From the NCBI GenBank assembly GCA_963730585.1, contig CAVSSL010000005.1, positions 62,001 through 126,000 on the forward strand: a stretch of DNA of 64,000 nucleotides, given 5' to 3'. This document shows positions 51,346 to 59,390 of this stretch, piece by piece. The stretch's first letter is position 1. Every line of letters begins with the position of its first letter. The notes below the pieces were generated by a model. The model made no database searches. It worked only from the letters and a program-made list of their open reading frames with translations, and was not told where the DNA came from. The stretch comes from Pedococcus_A sp963730585 (lineage in GTDB: Bacteria; Actinomycetota; Actinomycetes; Actinomycetales; Dermatophilaceae). The position numbers and the translations under genes were made by a program.

Positions 51346-52284
51346 TCAGAAGTACCAGGGGAAGGGCGACCAGTCGGGGTCGCGCTTCTCGAGGAACTGG
51401 TCGCGGCCCTCGACGGCCTCGTCCGTCATGTAGGCGAGTCGGGTCGCCTCGCCCGCGAACACCTGCTGCCCCATCAGCCCGTCGTCGGTGAGGTTGAAGG
51501 CGAACTTGAGCATCCGCTGCGCCTGCGGGCTCTTGCCCATGATCTCGCGCGCCACCTGCAGCGCCTCCTCCTCGATCGAGGCGTGGTCGGCGACGATGTT
51601 GACCGCGCCCATCCGGTGCATGTCCTCGGCGGAGTAGGTGCGGCCGAGGAAGAAGATCTCGCGGGCGAACTTCTGGCCGACCATCTTGGCGAGGTAGGCC
51701 GAGCCGTAGCCGCCGTCGAAGGAGCCCACGTCGGCGTCGGTCTGCTTGAACCGGGCGTGCTCGCGCGAGGCGATGGTCAGGTCGCAGACGACGTGGAGGC
51801 TGTGGCCGCCGCCGGCCGCCCAGCCGTTCACGACGGCGACGACGATCTTCGGCATGGTGCGGATCAGCCGCTGCACCTCGAGGATGTGCAGCCGGCCGCC
51901 CATCGCCTTGACCCGTGCCTGGTCGACGGTGTCGGCGGTCTCGCCTGCGGCGTACTGGTAGCCCGAGCGCCCACGGATGCGCTGGTCGCCGCCGGAGCAG
52001 AAGGCCCACTTGCCCTCCGACCCGGTGCCCGCGGGTCCGGGGCCGTTGCCGGTGAGGAGCACGCAGCCGACGTCGGGCGTCATGCGGGCGTGGTCGAGCG
52101 CGCGGTAGAGCTCGTCGACGGTGTGCGGGCGGAACGCGTTGAGCACCTCGGGTCGGTCGAACGCGATGCGGACCGCGCCCACCTCGCGCGCCCGGTGGTA
52201 CGTGATGTCGGTGAAGTCGAAGCCCGGCACCTGCTCCCAGGCGGCCGGGTCGAAGGTCTCGCTCACGCCGTTCTGCTCACTCAC
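51346..52284 (-). CDS. menB: 1,4-dihydroxy-2-naphthoyl-CoA synthase
   Basis: A 312-residue crotonase-fold enzyme closing the naphthoate ring. ITYHRAREVGAVRIAFDRPEVLNAFRP, the oxyanion stretch FCSGGDQRIRGRSGY, VVAVVNGWAAGGGHSLHVVCDLTIAS and TDADVGSFDGGYGSAYLA with the catalytic Asp are MenB-specific. It ends with the conserved DPDWSPFPWYF. GTG at 52284 is 7 nt after TAGGCT (52292-52297), a leaderless fit; GTG at 52266 is an alternative. Confidence 0.96.
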   Translation of the reverse strand: MSEQNGVSETFDPAAWEQVPGFDFTDITYHRAREVGAVRIAFDRPEVLNAFRPHTVDELYRALDHARMTPDVGCVLLTGNGPGPAGTGSEGKWAFCSGGDQRIRGRSGYQYAAGETADTVDQARVKAMGGRLHILEVQRLIRTMPKIVVAVVNGWAAGGGHSLHVVCDLTIASREHARFKQTDADVGSFDGGYGSAYLAKMVGQKFAREIFFLGRTYSAEDMHRMGAVNIVADHASIEEEALQVAREIMGKSPQAQRMLKFAFNLTDDGLMGQQVFAGEATRLAYMTDEAVEGRDQFLEKRDPDWSPFPWYF

Positions 52285-52356
52285 CCGCGCGAGCCTAGCC
52301 GGGGGCACCCGTGAAACCGGTGGCGCCTGTCGGTGCCGGGGCATAGCGTCCGGGCC

Positions 52357-52761
52357 ATGGCTCTGCGTTGGTACTCCGTCGTCATCGACTCCCACGACAT
52401 CGCCGCCCAGGCCCGCTGGTGGGCGGAGGTGCTCGACTTCGTGATCGTCTACGAGGACGAGCACGAGGTCGCCGTCATCCCCAAGCACCTGAGTGTCGAC
52501 CCCATCACGGACGGCCAGGAGTGGATGCACCAGCCCCAGGGACTGGTCTTCGTGCCGGTGCCCGAGGGCAAGACGATCAAGAACCGCCTCCACATCGACC
52601 TCGCGCCGCACACGAGCCAGGACCGCGACGCCGAGATCGCCCGGCTGCTCGAGATGGGGGCGACGAAGGTCGACGTGGGACAGAGTGCCGACGTCACCTG
52701 GACGGTGCTGGCCGACCCCGAGGGCAACGAGTTCTGCGTGCTCTCCACGCGCGACCGCTGA
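52357..52761 (+). CDS. VOC family (glyoxalase-like) protein
   Basis: A 134-residue protein of one vicinal-oxygen-chelate pair of modules: RWYSVVIDSHDIAAQARWWAEVLDF, then RLHIDLAPHTSQDRDAEIARLLEMGATKV and TVLADPEGNEFCVLS, the usual end. Enzyme or binding role unknown. ATG at 52357 lies 7 nt after TAGCGT (52344-52349), suggesting a leaderless mRNA. Divergent from menB. Confidence 0.85.
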   Translation: MALRWYSVVIDSHDIAAQARWWAEVLDFVIVYEDEHEVAVIPKHLSVDPITDGQEWMHQPQGLVFVPVPEGKTIKNRLHIDLAPHTSQDRDAEIARLLEMGATKVDVGQSADVTWTVLADPEGNEFCVLSTRDR

Positions 52762-52901
52762 GCTGTCCCCTCGCCGCCTGGATCCGCCTCTCGGGTCGCT
52801 CCAGCCCCCATCCGTCTCGCCAGAGATGCACCATATGGATCGCTTTGTCGTGAATGGGTAACGTGGCTCGGCGAACGTCAGCGCCGACTCGAGGAGCCCC
52901 C

Positions 52902-54167
52902 ATGGCCACCCAGACCCCCGCCCGCACCGACGAGGACACCAGACCCGGCTGGAAGCTCATCGGACCAGGACTGGTGGTCGCGGCCACCGGTGTCGGCGCC
53001 GCAGACCTGGTCGCCACGCTCGTGGCCGGCAGCAAGTACGGCTACGCGCTGCTGTGGACGATCCTCGTCGGGGTGGTCATGAAGATCGTGCTGGTCGAGG
53101 GCGCCGGACGGTACTCCCTCGCGACGGGCGACACCATCTACGAAGGCTGGTCGAAGCTCGGCCGCTGGACCCACTGGTACTTCGGTCCGTACATCGTCGT
53201 CTGGGGCTTCGTCTACGGCGCGGCCGCGATGGCCGGCACCGGACTGCCGCTGCACTCCCTGCTGCCGTTCCTCCCCGTGAAGGTGTGGGGCATCCTCTCG
53301 GGTCTCATCGGCTTGGTGCTGGTGTGGTTCGGCCGCTACTCCCTCTTCGAGAAGGTCTGCGCGGCGCTCGTCGGCATCATGTTCGTGACGATGGTCGGCG
53401 CGGCCCTGCTGACGCTGCCCAACATCCCCGAGCTGCTCAAGGGTCTGGTGCCCCTGATTCCCGACGGCAGCGTCGTCAACGTGCTGTCCCTCGCCGGCGG
53501 CGTCGGCGGCACCATCACCCTCGCGGCCTACGGCTACTGGATCCGCGAGAAGGGCTGGACCACCCCGCGACACATGCGGGTCATGCGCATCGACAACACC
53601 GTCGCGTACGTCGTCACGGGCATCTTCGTGGTCGCCACGCTCATCGTCGGAGCCGAGCTGCTCTACTCCGCCAAGGTCGCGATCGCCAAGGGTGACGAGG
53701 GCCTGCTCAACCTCTCCGACGTCCTCGCTGACCGCTATGGCGTCTGGGCCGGCAAGGTCTTCCTCATCGGCTTCTGGGCGGCTGCGATGTCGTCGCTCGT
53801 CGGCGTCTGGAACGGCGTCTCGATGATGTTCGCCGACTTCGTCGGCCACCTCCGCGGCCACGGCGCCGACCACCCGGACAGCCGGCTCGGCGGGCGCTAC
53901 TACAAGGCCTACATCCTCTGGCTGACGTTCCCGCCGATGATCATGATGTTCCTCGGCAAGCCGATCTACCTGATCCTCGCCTACGGCGTCCTCGGGGCGT
54001 TCTTCATGCCGTTCCTGTCGGTGACCCTGCTGTGGCTGCTCAACAAGAAGCACGTGCCCGCCGAGTGGCGCAACAAGGTCGCCTCCAACGCCGTCATGGT
54101 GGTCATCGCAGCGGCCTTCATCGCGCTCGCCGTCAACGAGCTCCAGAAGGCGATCCGCGGCGCCTGA
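52902..54167 (+). CDS. NRAMP-related transporter lacking the DPGN metal motif
   Basis: A 421-residue membrane protein with about eleven helices. The first helix reads IGPGLVVAATGVGAADLVATLVAG, an NRAMP-like layout in which the canonical DPGN metal motif is replaced by a Gly/Ala-rich stretch. Helix 6 has ITLAAYGYWIREKGW where NRAMPs have the Met-Pro-His motif. The substrate may therefore not be Mn2+ or Fe2+. GAGGAG is 6 nt before the ATG. Upstream are the perfect palindrome CCATATGG (52831-52838) and a possible -10 box TAACGT (52859-52864), so regulation is plausible. Confidence 0.85.
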   Translation: MATQTPARTDEDTRPGWKLIGPGLVVAATGVGAADLVATLVAGSKYGYALLWTILVGVVMKIVLVEGAGRYSLATGDTIYEGWSKLGRWTHWYFGPYIVVWGFVYGAAAMAGTGLPLHSLLPFLPVKVWGILSGLIGLVLVWFGRYSLFEKVCAALVGIMFVTMVGAALLTLPNIPELLKGLVPLIPDGSVVNVLSLAGGVGGTITLAAYGYWIREKGWTTPRHMRVMRIDNTVAYVVTGIFVVATLIVGAELLYSAKVAIAKGDEGLLNLSDVLADRYGVWAGKVFLIGFWAAAMSSLVGVWNGVSMMFADFVGHLRGHGADHPDSRLGGRYYKAYILWLTFPPMIMMFLGKPIYLILAYGVLGAFFMPFLSVTLLWLLNKKHVPAEWRNKVASNAVMVVIAAAFIALAVNELQKAIRGA

Positions 54168-54200
54168 CGGCATCAGCCGCCGACGTGGTTGGCTGACCGC

Positions 54201-55202
54201 ATGAGCAACCACCCGCAGCCCGGCCTCGACGACGTCCTGGCCGGGCTGCGGGTCGTCGCCATCCCGATGCGGGTGCGCTTCCGCGGCGTCACCGTCCGCG
54301 AGGCGGCGCTCGTCGAGGGCCCGGTCGGGTGGGGCGAGTTCTCGCCCTTCCTCGAGTACGAGCCGCGGGAGGCCTCCCGCTGGCTGGCCGCGGCGGTCGA
54401 GTCCGCGTGGCACGGCTGGCCCGAGGCCCGGCGCGACGCCGTGCCGGTCAACGCGACCGTGCCCGCCGTGCCGGCCGAGCAGGTACCGAGCGTCCTGGCC
54501 CGTTTCGACGGCTGCCGCACCGCCAAGGTCAAGGTCGCCGAGCGAGGCCAGTCCCTGGCTGACGACGTGCGCCGCGTGGCCGCCGTCCGTGACGCGATGG
54601 GCCCGGACGCGCGCATCCGGGTGGACGCCAACGGCGCCTGGGACGTCGACCAGGCCCGGGCGGCGCTGGGCGCGCTCGCGGCATACGGCATCGAGTACGC
54701 GGAACAGCCGTGCGCCAGCGTGGCCGAGCTCAAGCAGCTGCGGCTGGCCCTGGCGCGCCACGGGATCGACGTGCCCGTGGCGGCCGACGAGTCGATCCGC
54801 AAGGCCGAGGACCCGCTGCTGGTGGCGCGAGAGGAGGCTGCCGACCTCGTCGTGGTCAAGGTGGCGCCGCTCGGTGGTGTGCGCCGCGCGCTGGAGGTCG
54901 TGCAGGAGTGCGGCCTGCCGGCGGTGGTCTCCTCGGCCCTGGACACCTCCGTCGGCATGGCGGCCGGGGTCGCGCTGGCCGCCGCCCTTCCCGAGCTGCC
55001 GTTCGCCTGCGGGCTCGGCACCGTCGCGCTGCTGGAAGGCGACGTCACCGCTGAGCCGCTCACCCCGCACGGCGGCGAGCTGCCGGTGCGCCGGGTCGCT
55101 GCCGACCCGGACCTCCTCCGGCGCTGGGCTGCCCCGGAGGACCGGCAGGCCTGGTGGCGCGAGCGGGTGCGGGCCTGCTGGGCGGAGCCGGCTCGCGGCT
55201 GA
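54201..55202 (+). CDS. menC: o-Succinylbenzoate synthase
   Basis: A 333-residue enolase-superfamily dehydratase of menaquinone synthesis. The catalytic Lys is in TAKVKVAERGQ. Metal ligands are in IRVDANGAWDVDQA, EYAEQPCASVAEL and PVAADESIRKAED. The second Lys is in VVVKVAPLGGVRRAL. Its closest style is the short actinobacterial MenC (Rv0553). In M. tuberculosis the equivalent gene lies close to menD; here seven genes intervene. Confidence 0.93.
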   Translation: MSNHPQPGLDDVLAGLRVVAIPMRVRFRGVTVREAALVEGPVGWGEFSPFLEYEPREASRWLAAAVESAWHGWPEARRDAVPVNATVPAVPAEQVPSVLARFDGCRTAKVKVAERGQSLADDVRRVAAVRDAMGPDARIRVDANGAWDVDQARAALGALAAYGIEYAEQPCASVAELKQLRLALARHGIDVPVAADESIRKAEDPLLVAREEAADLVVVKVAPLGGVRRALEVVQECGLPAVVSSALDTSVGMAAGVALAAALPELPFACGLGTVALLEGDVTAEPLTPHGGELPVRRVAADPDLLRRWAAPEDRQAWWRERVRACWAEPARG

Positions 55203-55282
55203 CGACCACCCGCGAGGGCCGCGTCGCACGAGAACCGGCTGACGACAGGACGCCTCCGGCCGCGGCCAATACAGTCGAGGAC

Positions 55283-56506
55283 GTGAACATCGTCTTCGTC
55301 GAGCCGAGCTTCCCGGCGAACCAGCGACGGTTCGTGCACGCGCTCGCCTCGGTGGGGGCGAACGTCATCGGCGTCGGCGAGTCCGACGAGTGGGCCCTCG
55401 GGGACGAGCTGCGCGGGGCGATGGGCGGCTACCACCAGGTCGGCTCGGTCACCAACGTCGAGGAGATGACCGAGGCCGTGCGGTTCATCCAGTCGCGGCT
55501 GTGGGTCGACCGGCTCGAGGCGACGGTGGAGGCGCACACCATGGCGGCCGCGCAGGTGCGCGAGGCCACCGGCATCCCCGGCACGAGCGTGCGCACGACG
55601 TGGCTGTGCCGCGACAAGCCCTCCATGAAGGAGGCGCTGCGGCAGGCCGGCGTGCCGACCGCTGCCTCGGCCGCCGTCGACTCGGCCGCCGAGGCCCACG
55701 ACTTCGCCGAGCGGGTCGGCTACCCGCTGGTCCTCAAGCCCCGCGCCGGAGCCGGTGCGCAGGGCACCACCCGTGTCGACTCCGACGAGGAGCTCGACCA
55801 CGCGCTCGGCGTCTTCGGCGGCGAGGGGGCCACCTCCATCGCGGTCGAGGAGTTCGTCGAGGGTCACGAGGGCTTCTACGACACCATCGCCGTCGACGGC
55901 CACGTCGCGCACGACTGGGTCACGCACTACTACCCGAACGTCCTCGAGGCGATGCGGCACCGCTGGATCTCGCCGCAGTTCATCACCACCAACCGCATCG
56001 ACGAAGCGCCGTTCTACGGCGAGGTGCGCGAGCTCGGCCAGCGCGTCATCGAGGCGCTCGGCATCGGCACCTCGGCCACCCACATGGAGTGGTTCCACGG
56101 ACCCAAGGGACTGCGGTTCTCCGAGATCGGCTGCCGCCCGCCGGGCGTCGGCTGCTGGGACCTCTACTCCGCCAGCAACGACGTCGACGTCTACCGCGAG
56201 TGGGCGCACGTCATCACCCACGGCACCACCGACCAGCCCATGCGCCGGCTCTACTCGGCCGGCATCGTCGCGCTGCGGCCCGACGCCGACGGGCAGATCC
56301 GCGGCTACAGCGGCATCGAGGAGATCCAGGCGCGCTACCGCGACTGGGTCATCGACGGCCACTTCCCGCCCGAGGGCCACCCGACGCAGCCCGTCGAGGC
56401 CGGCTACATGGCCAACGCCTGGGTGCGGATGCGCCACCCCGACTACGACACCCTCCGCGGCATGCTCGACGACGTCGGCCGGACGATCCACGTCTACGCC
56501 GGCTGA
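55283..56506 (+). CDS. ATP-grasp domain ligase of unknown product
   Basis: A 407-residue ATP-grasp protein. The N-terminal pre-ATP-grasp domain has IVFVEPSFPANQRRFVHAL. The ATP-binding core runs from KEALRQAGVPTAASAAV through GYPLVLKPRAGAGAQGTTRV to SIAVEEFVEGHEGFYDTIAVDG, and metal/ATP residues lie in FSEIGCRPPGVGCWDLYSA. It resembles carboxylate-amine ligases of the biotin carboxylase style but no characterised enzyme I can name. GTG at 55283 is 7 nt after TACAGT (55270-55275), a leaderless start. It heads a tight cassette of five genes. Confidence 0.82.
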   Translation: MNIVFVEPSFPANQRRFVHALASVGANVIGVGESDEWALGDELRGAMGGYHQVGSVTNVEEMTEAVRFIQSRLWVDRLEATVEAHTMAAAQVREATGIPGTSVRTTWLCRDKPSMKEALRQAGVPTAASAAVDSAAEAHDFAERVGYPLVLKPRAGAGAQGTTRVDSDEELDHALGVFGGEGATSIAVEEFVEGHEGFYDTIAVDGHVAHDWVTHYYPNVLEAMRHRWISPQFITTNRIDEAPFYGEVRELGQRVIEALGIGTSATHMEWFHGPKGLRFSEIGCRPPGVGCWDLYSASNDVDVYREWAHVITHGTTDQPMRRLYSAGIVALRPDADGQIRGYSGIEEIQARYRDWVIDGHFPPEGHPTQPVEAGYMANAWVRMRHPDYDTLRGMLDDVGRTIHVYAG

Positions 56507-56509
56507 GCC

Positions 56510-57505
56510 GTGACCTCCACCGCCGTCACCGTCCTGCTGGGCCCGCAGCGGTTCATGACCACCGCCGGCTCGACGCTGCGCGCGCTCGAGGTCGAGGGGG
56601 CGGTCGCCACCATCACCGCCGGCTGGGAGGAGCGCGAGGACCAGGACGCCGAGCTCAACGAGGTGCTCGACGGCCGCAGCCGCAACCTGCGCCTCTACCA
56701 CCGCACGTTCGACGTGCTCGACAAGGACGAGCGCTTCGCCGCGGCCGCGATGGCGTTCCGCGACCGCCACGACGAGCTCCAGTCCTTCTACCGGCTGCGC
56801 CTGCAGGGCGCGCTCGAGACCGTGTATGCCGTGCAGCGCCGGTCCGCGGTCCACGGCACCGCCCAGGCGGCGCTCGAGGACGCCGTCGACGCGGTCCGGC
56901 GGCTCGACGACTGGTACTCCGCGCGGCTGAAGGAGCTCTACCGGGAGTTCGACGCCCAGGCGACCGCAGCCGAGAGCGAGGTCATCGCCTGGCACCGCGG
57001 GGAGCTGGCGGGGATGCTCGCCGACTGCGCGGCCCTGGTCATCACCGGCGGGCACGTCGGGATGCTGCTGCGGACCCTGAGGCTCTTCGCGCTCCCGATC
57101 AGCGACCGGCTGCCCGTCATCGCGTGGTCGGCCGGGGCGATGGCGCTCACCGACAAGGTGGTGCTGTTCCACGACCACGCGCCTCAGGGCTCGCACGAGG
57201 CAGAGGTCTACGACCGCGGGCTGGGACGCGTGCCCGGCGTCGTCGCCCTGCCGCACGCCCGCCGCAGGCTGCGCCTCGACGACCGCGCCCGTTGCGCCGT
57301 GCTGGCTCGGCGCTTCCCCCAGCACCGGCTGCTGTTGCTCGACGACGGCACGTCGGTGGTCTTCGACGGTGCACGGCACGGCGGCGCCGCGGCGGTCTCC
57401 GGTGAGCCGGGGGCCGTGGGCGGCCACGCGGCATACGGGCCCCTCCCGCACGGCGTGCGGGTGCTGACCGCCGACGGCGTGGTGCAGGAGGTGGTGGCGC
57501 CGTGA
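56510..57505 (+). CDS. Peptidase S51 / cyanophycinase-like Ser hydrolase
   Basis: A 331-residue protein with a GATase1/peptidase E-type fold. The nucleophile elbow is VIAWSAGAMALTD with Ser 207, and ALVITGGHVGMLLRTLRLF lies before it, as in S51 peptidases. Residues 30-150 are a helical insertion (YHRTFDVLDKDERFAAAAM) that is not part of the usual S51 core. Likely to cut an unusual peptide or isopeptide bond. Starts 3 nt after the ATP-grasp gene and overlaps the esterase gene by 4 nt (GTGA). Confidence 0.75.
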   Translation: MTSTAVTVLLGPQRFMTTAGSTLRALEVEGAVATITAGWEEREDQDAELNEVLDGRSRNLRLYHRTFDVLDKDERFAAAAMAFRDRHDELQSFYRLRLQGALETVYAVQRRSAVHGTAQAALEDAVDAVRRLDDWYSARLKELYREFDAQATAAESEVIAWHRGELAGMLADCAALVITGGHVGMLLRTLRLFALPISDRLPVIAWSAGAMALTDKVVLFHDHAPQGSHEAEVYDRGLGRVPGVVALPHARRRLRLDDRARCAVLARRFPQHRLLLLDDGTSVVFDGARHGGAAAVSGEPGAVGGHAAYGPLPHGVRVLTADGVVQEVVAP

Positions 57506-58650
57506 GCGAGCGGCGGATGGCGATCAACCGGTTGCGCGAGCGGCTGCCGGTCGACGACGCCGCGGTCGACCGTTTCGTCTCCCGGCACGGCTCTCCCATC
57601 GTCGAGGGTGAGCGGGCGACGTTCCTCTTCCGCGGCGAGGTCGACGGCGTCCGCGTGCGGCACCGCGTCGTGGGCCTGCCGGACCCCCTCGAGATGCGGC
57701 GCATCGAGGGCACCGACCTGTGGGCCGCCAGCATGGTGCTGCCCGAGGGGTCGCGGGTGGAGTACCAGCTCGAGTCGCGCCGCGGTGAGCACCACGAGCG
57801 GTTCAACGACCCGCTCAACCCTCGGGTGGCGCACAGTCCGATGGGCTCGAGCTCGGTGTGTGCAGCCGTCGGCTACGAGGTGCCCGAGTGGGTCCACCAC
57901 GACCCGGAGGCGCGCCCCGGTGAGCTGCGCGAGGTGGTCATGCGCAGCAAGGCCCTGCGACGCGACCAGGCTGTGCACCTCTACCTGCCGGCGCGCTTCC
58001 ACCCGGCCATGCGCTACCCGCTGCTGGTGGTGCACGACGGCACCGACTACCTGCACTTCGGGGCCATGAGGACGGTGCTCGACAACCTCATCCACCGGCT
58101 CGACATCGCGCCGATGGTCGTCGCGTTCGTGCCGCCGCGCGACCGGCTCAAGGAGTACCCGAACCACGCGCCGCACGCCCGCTTCGTCGCGCGCGAGCTG
58201 GTGCCGCGGCTCACCGAGGAGTTCCCGCTGCTCGACGCCCCAGAAGGGCGGTGCCTGATGGGCAGCAGCTTCGGCGGCATCGCGTCGCTGTCGACCGCGG
58301 TGCGCTACCCGGGCCTGTTCGGGTCCCTGCTGCTGCAGTCCGCCTCGCTCGTCTTCACCGACATCGGCTTCGAGCACGGGGGCGGCCCGTACTTCGACCC
58401 AGTGGTGAAGTTCGTCAACCGCTACCGGGCCCGCCCCACCCGGCCGGTCGAGCGGGTCTTCATGTCGTGCGGCACCTACGAGCCGCTCATCACGCCGAAC
58501 CGCTCCATGGTGCCGGTCTTCCGGTCGGCCGGGATGACGGTGAACTACACCGAGGCCCGCGACGGCCACAACTGGGAGAACTGGCGCGACCGGCTCCGCG
58601 AGGGCCTGTCGTGGGTGTTCCCCGGACCGCAGAAGTACGTCTACGAGTAG
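57502..58650 (+). CDS. Esterase of the enterochelin-esterase (Fes/esterase D-like) type
   Basis: A 382-residue protein. An N-terminal beta domain resembling CBM48/Fes-N (ATFLFRGEVDGVRVRHRV, MVLPEGSRVEYQL) is followed by an alpha/beta hydrolase: YPLLVVHDGTDYLHFGAM, the nucleophile GSSFGGIASL with Ser 256, and His in EARDGHNWENWRD. Related proteins cleave esters of siderophores or trehalose; here the partners suggest a peptide-like substrate. GTG overlaps the S51-like gene by 4 nt. Confidence 0.8.
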   Translation: MSERRMAINRLRERLPVDDAAVDRFVSRHGSPIVEGERATFLFRGEVDGVRVRHRVVGLPDPLEMRRIEGTDLWAASMVLPEGSRVEYQLESRRGEHHERFNDPLNPRVAHSPMGSSSVCAAVGYEVPEWVHHDPEARPGELREVVMRSKALRRDQAVHLYLPARFHPAMRYPLLVVHDGTDYLHFGAMRTVLDNLIHRLDIAPMVVAFVPPRDRLKEYPNHAPHARFVARELVPRLTEEFPLLDAPEGRCLMGSSFGGIASLSTAVRYPGLFGSLLLQSASLVFTDIGFEHGGGPYFDPVVKFVNRYRARPTRPVERVFMSCGTYEPLITPNRSMVPVFRSAGMTVNYTEARDGHNWENWRDRLREGLSWVFPGPQKYVYE

Positions 58651-58663
58651 GGAGAGGCAGCCT

Positions 58664-59390
58664 GTGAAGGTCACCGAGCGCTGGTACTCGCACCGCATGC
58701 ACCGCGACATCACCCTGGTGCGGTGGGGCCACTACGGCGTGCCCGTGCTGCTCTTCCCGACCGCGGGTGGCGACGCCGAGGAGGTCGAGCGCAACCAGCT
58801 CATCGGCCACCTCACGCCCCTCATCGAGGCCGGGCGGGTGAAGGTCTACTCCTGCGACAGCGTCGCCGGCATGGCGCTGGTGCGGCGGGAGGGCTCGCCC
58901 GAGCACCGGATGTGGCTGTTCAACCAGTTCCACGACGCCGTCGCCCACGAGGTGGTGCCGGCCATCCACGCTGACGTGCATGGTGCCACCCCCATCGTCG
59001 TGGGGGGCTCGTCGATCGGGGCGTTCAACTCCCTCGCCATGATCTGTCGCTGGCCCCACCTGTTCGGCGCCGCCGTCTGCATGAGCGGCACCTACCGGCT
59101 CGACTCCCTCATCGGCGGGCCCGGTCACCGAGGACCTCTACTACGCCTCGCCGCTGCACTTCCTGCCCGGCCTGGAAGGGCCCCTGCTGGAGGAGCTGCA
59201 GCGCCGCTTCATCGTCCTCGCCACCGGCACGGGCGAGTGGGAGGACATCGGGGAGTCCTGGGCGGTGGCCCACGTGCTCGGCTCCAAGCAGGTGCCCAAC
59301 CGCGTCGACGACTGGGGGCCGCAGTACCCGCACGACTGGCACACCTGGTGGCAGATGCTGCCGGTCTACCTCGACGAGCTGGTGCCGTGA
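58664..59390 (+). pseudogene. Second alpha/beta esterase, frame-broken
   Basis: A putative esterase of about 242 residues. MKVTERWYSHRMHRDITLVRWGHYG-style opening, VLLFPTAGGDAEEVERNQLI and the nucleophile GGSSIGAFNS (Ser 117) are intact. At about 59121-59127 one extra C in the G/C run shifts the frame: GGP should continue VTEDLYYASPLHFLPGLEGP and end WWQMLPVYLDELVP at 59390. The uncorrected frame runs on into the next gene. The span is 3n+1. GGAGAGG lies about 7 nt before the GTG. A sequence error is plausible. Confidence 0.8.

Noticed and set aside
54173..57451. 1092-codon antisense frame over menC and the ATP-grasp cassette
   Set aside because: Shadow frame; no motif, and the opposite strand carries recognised genes throughout.
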